Below, piece after piece: positions 21,216 to 34,800 of a stretch of 64,000 bases of DNA. This stretch comes from Chlorops oryzae (taxonomy: Eukaryota; Arthropoda; Insecta; Diptera; Chloropidae): assembly GCA_020466095.1 (NCBI GenBank), contig CM035806.1, positions 13,765,724 through 13,829,723 on the forward strand, given 5' to 3'. The position numbers and the translations under genes were made by a program. Every line of letters starts with the position of its first letter. Positions within the stretch are counted from its first letter, which is position 1. The notes below the pieces were generated by a model that worked only from the letters and a program-made list of their open reading frames with translations, did no database searches and had not been told where the DNA came from.

Positions 21216-23652
21216 GGGTGCATACGTTCTTTAGCCATTCATGTTCATAATCTTTCAATCTGAATCAATAGGGGAACTTACGGAAGTCAACGGGTTAAAG
21301 CTAGAAGCGAAACGATTTTAAGCTCTCTTTACCCAATCCCGGGCTTTGGATTTCATAATATTTTCATATTTTTCCAATGTGGAATTTTATGTTTTTATCG
21401 CCTCAAACTTCCTTTCGCATATCAGCGTTGCGAATGAGTGTGAATGGCGATAAATTTTATACCTAATATTTTTTTTTTTAAACTTATTTACAAGCATATA
21501 CTTATGTATGGATATGTAAGAATGCATGTACGTCTATGTTAGGTGTGAAAAAATATTCAAGTCAAATGCTTTCGAGCGTCAATGGAATGATTTAAAGAGG
21601 CATTTAAGAAATTTGTGTAAAATATTTCTTTCCAAATCGTAAAGATCGTTTCAGTTCGTTTTTCCTTTTCTTTTCTGTTTTTTTATTTTATTTTTTATCG
21701 GTATGACCCGATTTCATATTTTATAAAATTTGAAATAAATTAAAAAATGAAACGAAACGAAAGAAGAAGAAAAAAACCTAGAATTTTTCATTTCCACTGT
21801 CGCACGAGTGTTGCAATCTGCTATTTGATAAAATAAAAGCGTCTTTAAGTGGCGCATGCCATGAATCCGATCACAAAGAGAAAGGGGGGCGGCAGAGAGG
21901 AAGGGAACATCATGCGGTTCCGCGATTCATTGAGGGAAAATAAATGTTCTGACTGGTTCCTAAAATATTTCTGAACGACCTTCAGTGCATTTTTCTCTCT
22001 TGGATTGACTTGTCGAACGACAAGTTAATGGGTTAAAATTAGAATTTAAAATGTTTTTATTTTTTTCCAAAAAGAAAAGGAAAATTGTATTAAAAATATT
22101 TATTCTACATATCTTATGCAGTTGAATTCCTCATCGTTTAGGCACAATAAATTTTGCATTTTCAGAAAATGGAAATCCTTCAAACATGTTGATCGTTCAT
22201 CACATCATTATCAATAAGAATATACATACATACATACATAACTGAGAGCAATTCAGGAAAATAGCGTAAATGTCCGGACTAAGGAGTCCATCAAAAAAAA
22301 AAAAAAAAAAACCAAATATTTCTGATTTCATTGAGAGAAGATTTTGTGGCATAAAAGCTCCCATGGGTGGGCACTCCATTCAATCCATTTTGTGTCTATT
22401 CAAGTGATATTCTCCGCTGGGAGACTTGTCAAAGAAAGAAAGAAAGAAATTTATCCGATTTGGAATCATTCATTGGAAATAAATGAGAAAGTTTACAAAG
22501 TGGCCCAAATCTGGAGACACACCAGATGAGTCAAAGCGAAACAAAAATGTTTTTCAGTCACACAATGACATGTTTCAATTGTGATGCGTTTGGTCTGCTA
22601 TGCTCCATTGTGCTTTTGTTGTCGTTTTGTATAACATTAAAAAACAACAATTTTAACTAATCCGGTACGCTTTCAGACGGATCTGGGCGGATGCCCCAAC
22701 AGACAGACAGACAGATAAACAGACAAACAGACAGACAGAGCGAATCCTGACCTTGGTTCGAGGAGAAGGCAACAATATGAAGATGAAGTTAGAACGTGTA
22801 CAGATTATTAAAGCTTTTCCAATGTCAGTATTTTTATTTTTTTTTTTGCTCTGGCTTAGCCTAAGTCTTGACTGAACGTACCAAAGAACATTACTTAAGG
22901 GGATGGAGGGGGGTGTCAACATAAAAATTTGGCACCTTCATTTGAAAATTTGTTTTTTCTGAATGTATGTATGTACGTACAACATTTGAAGAGCGTTTAA
23001 AGCATTTTAAGCATTTTAAGAAAAAACAAATTTAAAACTAAATAAATAAGAGACTTAGTAAATCAATAAATCAAAATAAATAAAGAAAAAAAGGCATAAA
23101 TAAATATAAGTGTAAATAAGGAAATTTCATCATTAACTATCGAATAAATTGGAGGAAAATCATCCGCAAGCAATCGAATCGTTGTGCTTCGACTTCGTCA
23201 ATATGAGTTCTATCAATAACAAATCTTAAGTCATAAGACACATGAGACACATGAGAGGCAATCATGGATTTTAAGGAAAAAATGTTATTACAACAATTAC
23301 CACACAAGCTTCGAAGGCACTTGCATTGCCCACGTTGTACGAGTACGTTTGCTGTACGGCACGTCCATGCAAAGCATACATACGTATGTACATATGTTTG
23401 TATGTACACTGAGCGAACGTGACCATGATCTTTTTAAAAGGACGCATTGTTATTCACAGTCCTTTTGATTTTCGAGCAGAACGAAAATTTCAAAAGAAAA
23501 ACGAAATTGAGTCAACAAGATTTTTGGTTTATTTGAAAGGAAATACATTTCTTTACGTTCGCTATAATTCTCATTTGTTTTATAAAATAGTACATAAGTA
23601 TAAGATATTCATTCATATTAGAACTTTTTAAGCATTGCAAAAGCAGTCACGA
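21216..23652. other. Non-genic DNA with short repeats
   Basis: Contains ACAGACAG repeats at 22698-22738, an A18 run near 22293 and TACATACATACATA motifs. No supported gene or paired terminal repeats seen. Confidence 0.5.
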
Positions 23653-24639
23653 CCACGGCTGCCACGGTTGGTAGTTTTCTACCATACTTGGTATTTTCTT
23701 AAAAATTTTATCGTTTTTGGTAGCATGGTAGTTTTTTTTTCTTCATTTGGTTGTTTTTTTTAGCTATAAATACTAAAATTCATAATCGATACAATTGTCG
23801 ATGGTATCATTGTAATGCTTTGTCCCATAGAATCAGTGCTCGGACTTCTAACACTTTAGTGGTAGATCTACCACTATTTTCACTTTCTGCCACTTCTACC
23901 ACGCTAGGTTCAAATCTACCACTTTTTTTTTTTTACTTATTAAGGTCTTCTTCCATAGAACGCGTAACGCGTCAGGCACGGAGCACACGCGACGCGCTTA
24001 AGTTGAACATAAAACAACAATGACGCAACGCTCGACTCCTGACGTATTCTATGCAGTGCTCGGACTTGAAAATTTTTAAAGATGGTAGATTTTGAAAGAA
24101 AAAGTGGTAGATTTGTATAAAAAGTGGTAGATTTAAAATTGTTTAAAATAGTAATATAATACATCACATCTGATCATGTAGAAAATTGGGAAACTAACAT
24201 GTTTTTAGGTACCTATTATAAAAAAATATGTGTCAATATTTATTGGATGTCGTTAAGCGCCAATACTGCAATTCTTGATAACATTCTTGACATTAGGAAG
24301 CTGCCAACATAATTTTCAATAATACACAACATTGAACCACATTTTTTATGTTCTCAATTATTCTAAAAGATCATAAAATAAATATAACTAATGCATTAAA
24401 GGAGCGATGCCCGATAATTCTGTATCGGTATCAACCCATCACTCAATTCATGTCAATTACTTTTGTTAATTTTTGTTTAGTTTGAATGACTTTTATTTTT
24501 TTCTTTTCTTTTTATTAAATTGTTCTTTTTTTTTTTTTAATAAAAAGTGAAAAACGAAATTGGTAGTTTCTTTATTAAATTGGTAGATTTTTTTCAGTTT
24601 TTGGTTGATTTTTTAAATATTTTTTAGTGGCAGCCGTGG
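23653..24639. mobile_element. Compound hAT-like elements (nested/rearranged)
   Basis: The outer ends CCACGGCTGCCAC (23653) and GTGGCAGCCGTGG (24639) form 13-bp inverted repeats. Inside are two CAGTGCTCGGACTT termini of the 48347-48761 family, at about 23832 and 24053. The second starts a copy in the opposite orientation to the one at 48347. TGGTAGATTT/TCTACCACTT motifs recur throughout. I found no clear target duplication for the outer ends. Confidence 0.6.
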
Positions 24640-24724
24640 ACAAAATTGGGTGAAGTCCACCCGATGGCTATTTTTGGGGCTATGTTCAGCAGAGGGCTCT
24701 GTGGCCATTTGCTTTGAACGTTAA

Positions 24725-25194
24725 AGGTGCTCTCACACAATATGTATCGAGCAATATGACCTATCAAATTTCATTGCGTATTCCTGTCAAAATTATATTG
24801 GAACCTGCATGGTCTTTTTTGCACTCACACGACACGTAAATGCCATTTCTATTAATTCTCTTCTTCTTCCTCATAAGACAGCTGTTTTGTGTATTTCTTC
24901 TAAAATAAAATGCGTAAAACCTTTGCTTTAAAATTATCAACTAATTAACAAGCAAACTACATTTACCTTTGGCGACTCCATTTTGCGCAATTTCTATTTT
25001 CAAAAGATAACAGCTGTTTTCGCATGTGCACACATACGATTATCAAATTAGTTTGATAATCGAATAAAGGAAGATGCACTGCCATGTGGCTCGGTCATAT
25101 GTATCGATTTTCTTGCATTCACACGATATGCCAGCTTCGCTTGTGGCATATCTGACAGGTCATATTGCTCGATACATATTGTGTGAGAGCACCT
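24725..25194. mobile_element. PIF/Harbinger-like MITE, 470 bp, TAA target duplication
   Basis: Perfect inverted repeats of about 38 bp: AGGTGCTCTCACACAATATG, then TATCGAGCAATATGACCT, and the complement at 25157-25194. TAA directly flanks both ends (24722-24724, 25195-25197). A 3-bp TAA duplication is typical of PIF/Harbinger. The interior is AT-rich and non-coding. Confidence 0.8.
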
Positions 25195-27570
25195 TAATTA
25201 AATTTTGACAGTTCTTCTTTTTCGATTTTTGAAAATTATCATATTGTCAATTCAACCTGAAATATGGTTAATTCAAAAGGAAAATCTTTATTTTTTCCAA
25301 CAACAAAAATTGTTAAAATTAAAAATATTCCTTGTTGAAGCCGTTTTGTATGTTTTTCCTTATGATTTAACCAGTTTTCTGGTTAATTTTTTCTCTGTGT
25401 ATGTAGAAACATTTTTTCCAAACATCTATCCGCAACTCTGGCACTTCAATATTGCGACAGTGTGAACGTGTTTATCAATCGGACAATCGAAAGCAGGAAA
25501 TGTATTGTGTCACAGCAATTCATGCCTGAGTGGTCGAATGCGTGGACGCGTTGGTGTTTCACTTTGATGAAGAACCAAAATTTAAAAAGAAAAAGAAAAA
25601 CAAAATTACAAAATAGAAAAGTCAACATGAATGAGTGTTTGCATAATGTCACCCGAGTGTACTTTAACGGTTAGGCAATTCACTTTTGAAATTGTCCTCG
25701 GAAATGATGAACACACACACACACACACAGCCACTGTGAAGCGAAGATCCATGTCGAAAAGGGTGATTTCCCTTTTCATTCCATTTTCCATTAACTATTT
25801 ATAACTCACTCTTTGGCATCCTACGCTTTCGTTTTTTAGTCAATTTTTTTTTATTTTTGACAGAAGCTCTTAAGCGAAAAGCTTTAATTACAATGTCGAA
25901 AATTAACCCCCTCGTCCCCGATTCCTACGATTTGGGGGATGGAGGGAGTGGGTAACGCGATAGTCTCCGCGAACGCAGGTGTTGAACTAAAAGATTTGGT
26001 TTTCGGCTGTCAAAACAACCGGACCGGACCGGAATCTAGCGCTGGCAATGATTGACAAAGAAATCACTACAAATCACTACAAATCGCCGCGGTTACGCGG
26101 CGGCAACAGCCGCAGCCGACTTAACACTAAATTTTAATTTGAAAAAATTTATTTATTTATTTTTTTGTTTAAGTTTCATTTTTCGAATCTCAACATAATC
26201 CGTTCGTAATCATCATAATCGTGTGCTGCTCGAAATGTCAGCGATTTCTGTCAAAATAAAATTAGTTCACGCATTCTGGCCCATTTCAGGCTTCATATAT
26301 CTTTGAACAAATTGATTATTACCTCTTCATAAATTCTTAATGTTGTCATTTTAGATATTTGCTATGGCCTAGAGCAAATCAATTCCAGCCAATTCCTATC
26401 AAAAGAAAACCAAGAAAAAAAAAGCCTTTCCAACCACAGCCGAGAAACGGTTCTGCTTAGGCTGCCCACCTTTTCTGTCAAATGTTTACAACTGGCTGTG
26501 GTGCTGTGGTGGCAACTCGCAAGAAGCCGCCTTACAGTCTGTCACATGCGAGCGCAACGAACATGCGACTTTTTTGGCCTCTGCCTTTTTCTTGTTGTTT
26601 CTTGTTGCACTTCAATGCATTTTGTTGCAATTGCTCTGTTGGTACTGAATTAGATTTGAGTTTTGAGTTTTTATTTCTTATTTCTATTTTTGTTTGGATT
26701 TTCTTTGATTTGTCAACGCAAAAGTTCCACGATTTTATATTTTGCCGTTTGCATGCCACAGAATTTGAATCAAGTTAACCCACTCAAAGGCAACTTGTTT
26801 GGCGGCTGTCGACTTTTATCAAATTATTTCTCTCTTTTTTTCTTTTCTTTTTTCTTTGAATTAATTTTTTTTTTTCTGCCAAGCATTCTATTCAGATTAC
26901 AAAAAAAAAAATCAATTTCGCAAACTTCGGCTCGACAAGTCGACACACTTCATACCAAGAAAGAGAGAAAGAGTCACTGAAATCGAGAATCAAGAATTGA
27001 GAATTAATAGAGTCGGTGCAATGTTGCCGCATGCATAAGAAGCCTTGTGGCAGGCCAGAGTAACGCCCATATTGCCAAGCCAAAAGCGAAGTGAAGCGAA
27101 GTTGCAACAAGTTGGAGAAGCGAAGTTACCGATTCGAATTGCTTTGGATTGCTTCGGATATACTTACTAAGCTCAAATTAAATAGCTTACATAATTCGGT
27201 GTACAGATATCTTTGTTGCTGTGATTTATTTCGCTTTATGTCGAGAAAAAATGCTGCCTTTTTATGCTGCTTTTTTTTTTTACTACTCGTCCTTCTTCTG
27301 AAAATTTTTCTTCTTCTTCTTCGGCTTCATCAAGGATGCCGTTTCTTTGAAGTGCGGCTCAAATCGGCTCGGTTTGATTCGTTGCTAGAAGCTTGCTTTT
27401 TTTATTTATTTTTTTTGTTGTTGTTGGGGATTTTGCGTTTTGAAGTGGGCTTATTTTGATTTGTGGGCTATGGAAGATAGTTCTAAATATTTGACTCGAT
27501 GTAAGCAATTCCGATGTGTGATATTTCCGCATTTTTTGTTTTTTGTTTGTTTTGTTTTTACAAACTTGTT
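25195..27570. other. Upstream region of the NCKAP5-like gene, no exon identified
   Basis: Contains a CA repeat (25711-25729) and a locally GC-rich patch CGCCGCGGTTACGCGGCGGC near 26086. No coding exon with matching phase could be assigned, although the missing 5' exon or promoter could lie here or further upstream. Confidence 0.45.
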
Positions 27571-28335
<765 letters not shown>

Positions 28336-28693
28336 GAACAATGTTTACTCTATTTTTTATTTTTCTTATTTTTTTATATATATTTTTTTTTAATCAAGAA
28401 AAAAATTTTTTTAAATGTTTTTAAAGATCCTGGTATTTCACGTCCTTCAGTTTTTTTATTATCTTCTTTCGATTCCTTGCATTCGGAGCGATTCTATGAA
28501 TTTTGTTTTTCCTTTTCGCATTGAACGTATGCCAAAAGTTTTTAAAATAAAAAAAATAGTAGCAACTTTCCGTTCACCATCCTCCTCGCCATTCATTTCC
28601 TTCGCTCTCTCTTGTTATGCACTTTTCAAATGCCTTAATCGTGTTTTTATTTCTCTCTAACCATTTCCATCTTTCGTTCTTCCTCTTCCGCAG

Positions 28694-28883
28694 GCATTCC
28701 TTCGACAAGGAGAGCAGCAATTTCGGAGGTGGCGAAGACGATGACAACGACGACGTGCACACGTTCACGCCTCCAACGAATTACATAAAAATTTCTCAAG
28801 GGAAAATTCAACTTGTAAATCAGTCGAAATTATTGGATAATGATATAACAACGTTAAACGAGGCTCAGAGTCGAAAGGACAAG
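28694..28883 (+). CDS. NCKAP5-like, first visible coding exon
   Basis: Acceptor ctcttccgcag, donor AAG|GTGAGT. The first base completes a split codon and 63 codons follow, ending in phase 0. The peptide starts HSFDKESSNF, has an acidic cluster GGGEDDDNDD, and ends NEAQSRKDK. A long GA microsatellite ends about 360 bp upstream. No initiator Met fits here, so an earlier exon must exist; I could not identify it within the window. Confidence 0.75.
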
Positions 28884-31800
28884 GTGAGTAAAGAAAAAAA
28901 AAAAAAAACAAAAAGAAAGGAAAACGAAGAGGAAAATTTTAACTTTATCATTTTTTTAATTTTTTATTATTTTATTTTACCTATTGGGCGTACATATTAT
29001 TGGGCATTTAACTACATTAATCGGTGATCTCATAATCATTGATTAACAGCTGTGTTCAGTAAAATAGATCAAAACTGAACATAAAAACTAAAAAAAAAAT
29101 CATTTATATTCACAGTCTCTTTGGATTATACAGTTCCCGTGCCATATTATTAGATCCATGCTCAAAAAATGAAGTTTTCGTGAGTTAAAAGATTCGATCG
29201 ATGAACAATCGAAATTAATAATCGATTAACAAGCTTATGGGAGATGGAAAAAGCTATAAAAAGTACCCGCAATATTTAAGGACGCTAAGTTCCACCAACA
29301 CATGCACATAACAAGTTCATACAACAACAAGAAATATGAAAAACGTAGATTTGCAGTATCGATCTAATAATATGGCGATGGACTGTTCGACAAAATTTAA
29401 TTGAATCCATTTCTATTCAGTTGAACATTACTGTATGTAGTGAATTCTAATGAATCCCTATTTAACTTTTAGAAAAAAAAATTCTCACACTAACTTTGCC
29501 CCTAATTAGTTAAATTAAATCAAATAGATCCATCCCATTACCCCCTCCCACTTGGTGTTAAACAAAATAAAAAAATATAAAAAATTTCCTATGCTACACA
29601 GTGAAATCCTTAATGATTGGTCACAAATTGAGAGGGCCATCCATTTTATTCGGCCTGGAAGAGGTTCGAACTATTCCTAAAGAAAAACATAAATAATTCT
29701 TCCAGTTTCGCCCGGCTTAACCCTTCCACTTCGATCGGGATAATACATCCCAACATATATTATGATATGAAAAGGATCTCATTGATTCTATTAGAATTCA
29801 CTCTTTCAGGTTTGGTTGATCGTTTTTTAATCTGTGGTTTTTAATCGATTTCTTCGCCATGGTTAGAAAATTTCGACCGTTAATTTTATTTCAAATAGCC
29901 ACCGTTTTAATTATAAAATGAATTTTAAAAAAATCACTAAAAGAGTTAAAGAACATACCATAGATATTGTCATAATTCGCAGAAGTTTCAACGTGGTATA
30001 CAGTATATACTAGAGATTCAATGGATAGTGAATTGGCAGGGATACCGGATAGTAACCGGTAGTATAATTGATTTATATTTGAAATTTTAGTCCGAAATTT
30101 CGTCTTAATTTAAACCTATGGGACATTATATCCTAGATCGTCAATTCTTTCCTAGACATGAACGATTTTTTTTTTTTAAAGAATTTTTTTTTGAAGAAAT
30201 GCCTTCAATAACCTGGCAGTGAAAGGGTTAAAAGCAATGAGATTGCCTGTCCAATCCACAATGTGGATTTCACTATTCTGTGCGATAGACCAAAAGCAGC
30301 AGGCAGTTGGTAATTCCAATTGAGCGATAAAATTTTGTAGTTCTTTTCAAAATTGTTCATAGAAAGCCGGTAGGTTCTTAACCTTGTAGATACATAATTC
30401 CATTAATATCATAGCGCGTTCATTCCACTTTTCTTCGGGCTAATGATCGTTAAACTTCACTTTAATAACAATAATTCCATTGAAATTTTCTCTCGCAACT
30501 TTACGCTCGACGGCGACCCTAATTAGCTTCTGTTTCTGTTAAGATACATACTTTCTTTGCTTCCTGGAAATCTGAAGGCATTAGAAATGCACACACACAC
30601 ATGCATACTGACTTGCATACATGCACTTATAAGCCCGATGTATGAACATACATATGAGATGTGTAGGTACATATCTGCGTGCATGCCTCCGGTTATCATC
30701 GGTTGCATCATTAAACTCATTCATCTGTAGAAGCACTTAATACGGAGAGTATCCGTCTACCCATGCTGCCGTGTGCGCTGCCTTGTGGCATCAGGTGTAA
30801 CGAAAAATTCTACATTGAATGAACACACGCATCGAAGAAGCCATTGCCATCGAAATTTTTGTTGTTCTTTTCAGTGGCTTTCATTCCGTGCCAGATCCGC
30901 ACCGCACCGCACCGTAGCTCGGCATACATACACATACACATACATACATATGCGGAAATGAAACTCGAAGTTTCCAATTCAGTTTTAATACCAAACTGAG
31001 CTGGAATTATTTACTAAAGTGCTCATCAGTTTTGGCATTTTGTGCTTAGCCATCAGTAAGCAGGCGAGCACAGCTTCTGGCATGCAAGCCCCATCATGAA
31101 GAATCATGCAATGTATGCAGCAAGGTCTTTGTTCCATCAGGATATAAGAAGATTTGAAAATTTCCCTCGGCTTTGATGGATGATGATGTTCTGCCATTGA
31201 AGAAACAACCACGAAGTGATGAAGCTTCAATTTCACTTCAATCGAAGGAAGCGCCCCCCCATCGAAGAATATCCGACGCCTGCCGCTTGCCGCTTGCCGC
31301 CTGCCGCTTGCCTATTGATGCTTGATTCTCGAGTGAAAAATCAAAATAATTGAAGTCGTAATAACTCAAGAATATGTATGAATGGCGAAGCAGCGCACGA
31401 AGTCAATATGGTTCTTCTACTCCTATTTTATTTGATTTTATTTTCGTTTTTTTTCTGTTTTTCGAATAGAAAATCGATGCGTTGAACTCGTAAAATTTTA
31501 TATATATTCTTCTACATCTTATTCGTATTATCCAATTAGCATTATTGTCCTCATGTCCGATGCGATGCCCCTACTTAATACCAAGCACAATAAAGTAAAA
31601 TAAAATGTAATAAAAATAAATAAATAAATAAAAATATTTTTTTTAAAACTAAAAAAAAAATTAAATTAAATAAAATTGAAATAAAATAAATAAAAAAAAA
31701 AAAAATAAATAATATAAAAGAAATTGTGAAAGAGGCCCTCATAACAATTTGCACAACTCTTCACTTATTTTCACATTTACCTTCACACACTTCATTGGCT

Positions 31801-34800
31801 TTCATTTCAATTCATTTTTCACATTCCACCGCACTCCACCAGTATATAGAGAAAAACTCACCGTACCGAATGTAGCGCACACAACAATACGAGCATACAA
31901 ATAATCTCATTTAATTTTCATAAATTTTTTTAGTTCGTTTTTTTCTTTTTTTTTTTTTACTTTCTGTGAAAAATATGTTTTTTCATTTCGTTTTTGTTTT
32001 TTCTTCTTATTTTCTTTGCAAATATTCCCTGACAAAAAAAAAACCAATCTAAACCGCAAATTCAGGAGCTACTGGAGAGCCGAATTTATGAGCTCGAAGG
32101 AGCTTTGCAGCGCCTACAAGCGAAAGTTGAGAAAAACGTGAGTACAGTAGTTGAAAGTAGCATTTCTCTTTTGTGGAAAAATCTAAAAAAAAAAAAAATT
32201 TTTTATTAAAAAAAATTTTTTTTAATTGAAAAAAAAAAAAAAATTTCCCCATCCGACCTGCATTTTTGATAAGACCAAATCGAACCTCTCTGATCGGAGA
32301 TAAAACCTGTATAGATAAAATGGGGATCAAGAAGATTTCGACTTGCCTTGAAAGACCATCGAGAGCATTAATTCCTCTATAGTACCTGCGCTCACTCTTA
32401 TTCCTTCCTTCATAACATATTTTTCAGTGGCGTACGTAGGGGTGCATTTTTGTTTTTTTTTTTTTTTTATTTATTTTATTTTTTTTTTTTTTTTTTTGAG
32501 TAGGTATCTAGGTTTAAACCCCCTTCGATTTGCAACGATTCAAAAAGGAAGACGAGAAAATTTTTAAAAAATAATCCCATGGAATTTTCTGCATACGCGC
32601 CTGGTCCAAAGGCACTGGTAGGTGCGTACATACCCTGCAGCAAATGGGACCAATCCAAGGTCGATCGCGAGTCGGTCCTAAAGAAGTCAGGACCGGTCGC
32701 CTTTCCATACATTCAACAAACCTCTTTTAACTTAAGACTGTCGTTGAAAAACAACCGGTCCGTTTTCGATGGGATTGGGATTGGGATTGGTTGCGGGTGA
32801 GTCTCTTTGTCTCAACTCACCCAATAACACTCATTTCGGGATTAGACTAGGCTGAATCCGATCGAGTTTAACCCTAGATCGTTCGCATTTCATATAAATT
32901 TGCGGTCGGTCCTGTATAGACTCACCCATGATACAAGAAAACAAGATAGCGCCACTTGAGAGATGAAACGTCACAAACTCAAAATCGCGATTCGTTTTTG
33001 TTGTTTCCCATGTTAAACCGGCTTTTTACTTTTTTAAATAGCATGGGAAACAACAACAATTTCTCGCTCAGTGACGTCACAAACTCAATTTTCGGCTCTC
33101 AAAATAGCAGTACTGAAATGCCGCTATCTTGTTTTCTTGTATCATGAGACTCATCTAGATCCGGTCCTCTTTTACACCAAAACAATTTCATTACTGCTGG
33201 GTACTGTATGAATGTACATACCTACATACATATATGTATACATATTATATCCGAAGCCTGAAACTGAAAACCCAAAGCAATTTCGTAACATCCCAAAAAT
33301 CACGTCAATATGATGGAATTTCCGTTGCCATAATTGAATTGAATGTCTCGTCCTACCGATTTTCCCTCGATCTCTCATCACGCAGTAAAGTAGTAGTAGT
33401 CATCTGCCACAACAGAACCAAGGAAATTCTATACGAAAAAAAAAAAAAAAAAAAATTAAAGCAAATAAAAACAAACACACACACACACATGCACCAGATC
33501 CCAGTTTTCTTCTATCTTTTGAAAAGTTTATGATGTGAAAAACTCCACAGCATGCAAAGCATGGCGGGCCAAAAGGAAGTAAAAAGAAATTGACACGCAA
33601 AATAAACTCCAATTTGGCTGAAATTGATCTGCTGTGGGTGGAAAATGTGGCGAAGACCAATATATAGCTGCCAACAGAGCTACCACAGACAACGACAAGG
33701 GCTCCAACATCAACATCAACATCGGCATCGGCATCAACATCAACACAGACGTTGGCTTTCAAGGCGTATGCACGATTTAGACGTCGCCCCTTTTTCGTTA
33801 ATTTCCACCGTTATTCGAAACTGAACTCAACGCATCAATGATGATACTTCCTTCCACAAGCAAAAGTATGAGGAGGCAGTCGGAAACAGTTGAGAACGGT
33901 TGAAGGGAGTCGGAGCAGGCCCCCGCCGCTATCCGGCTATCGTTTTCCGTAAATCTGCTTAGACGACATTATCTGCTTAAATGTTGCCTCTGCGTAGAGT
34001 TTCATCAATGTGTCCTGTCCGTTTCCTGTCCAGTTGACCCTTTTTCCGTTAAGATTCTCATTCTGATTTTCCTTTTTCTTCTCAGTTTCATTTCCGCTTT
34101 CATTTTTGTTGTTGTTTTTGGTACTTGTTTTGGTTTTGGTTTGGTTTTGCGTGTTTCTCCTCTTTTTCTCCTCTGTTTTTTTTTTATCGCCAAATTACAG
34201 CGTAATGATCTCATTATTTCGCCTTTCAACATTCCATTACGGCAACACGAACCCAATCCATCGCATCGCCATCGCATCCCCAGCCGAACTCGAGCACCAG
34301 CTCCAGTCATAGATACTCGTACGTCCTTTTTTCGAACGCCCGTTTCAATGATTTCTAAACAACATGCACCCATCAGATTTCAATTTAATACGATTTAATG
34401 TGCAGGGCAATTTTTTGCCTACGACTAAGAAGTCCCCAGTTCCCCTCCCCCTTCGCCCTTGTACATACATAACTGGGTATATGAGCACGACTTTCTAAGT
34501 AACTGAGTATCTGTGGCTGTGGCTCTGTGAGTATCTCTCTGCTGATTGTGCCCTTTTTTTTTTTTTTGGCGCAAAACAGGCTCTTTAAGTGCCCCGATAG
34601 AAGAAAATATGTCGACTGCTTCGTAATAATCGTAATAAGCTGCTTTATTGCTGGCTCCTTGCACGATGCGCCGCCCTTTTTTGAGTGTAATTGAAAATCA
34701 AGTGGACCTTTTTGTGTTAAAGTTTATTGGGAATAACGAAAGAGCTTTTCTTTTTATATTTTTTACATACATATATATGTATTTTTTTTTTTTTGTTTTG

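Noticed and set aside
26080..26125. GC-rich patch as a promoter or first exon
   Set aside because: No initiator, ORF or donor with the required phase could be identified; left as unassigned.
32425..32603. Possible hAT-like element starting CAGTGGCGTACGTAGGG
   Set aside because: The proposed right end (GCATACGCGCCTG) is only weakly inverted and no 8-bp duplication is present.
34141..34398. Possible extra exon after TTACAG in the large intron
   Set aside because: It ends at a stop rather than a donor, has low-complexity His/Pro/Arg content, and including it would break the clean phase between exons 32066-32137 and 44289-44341.
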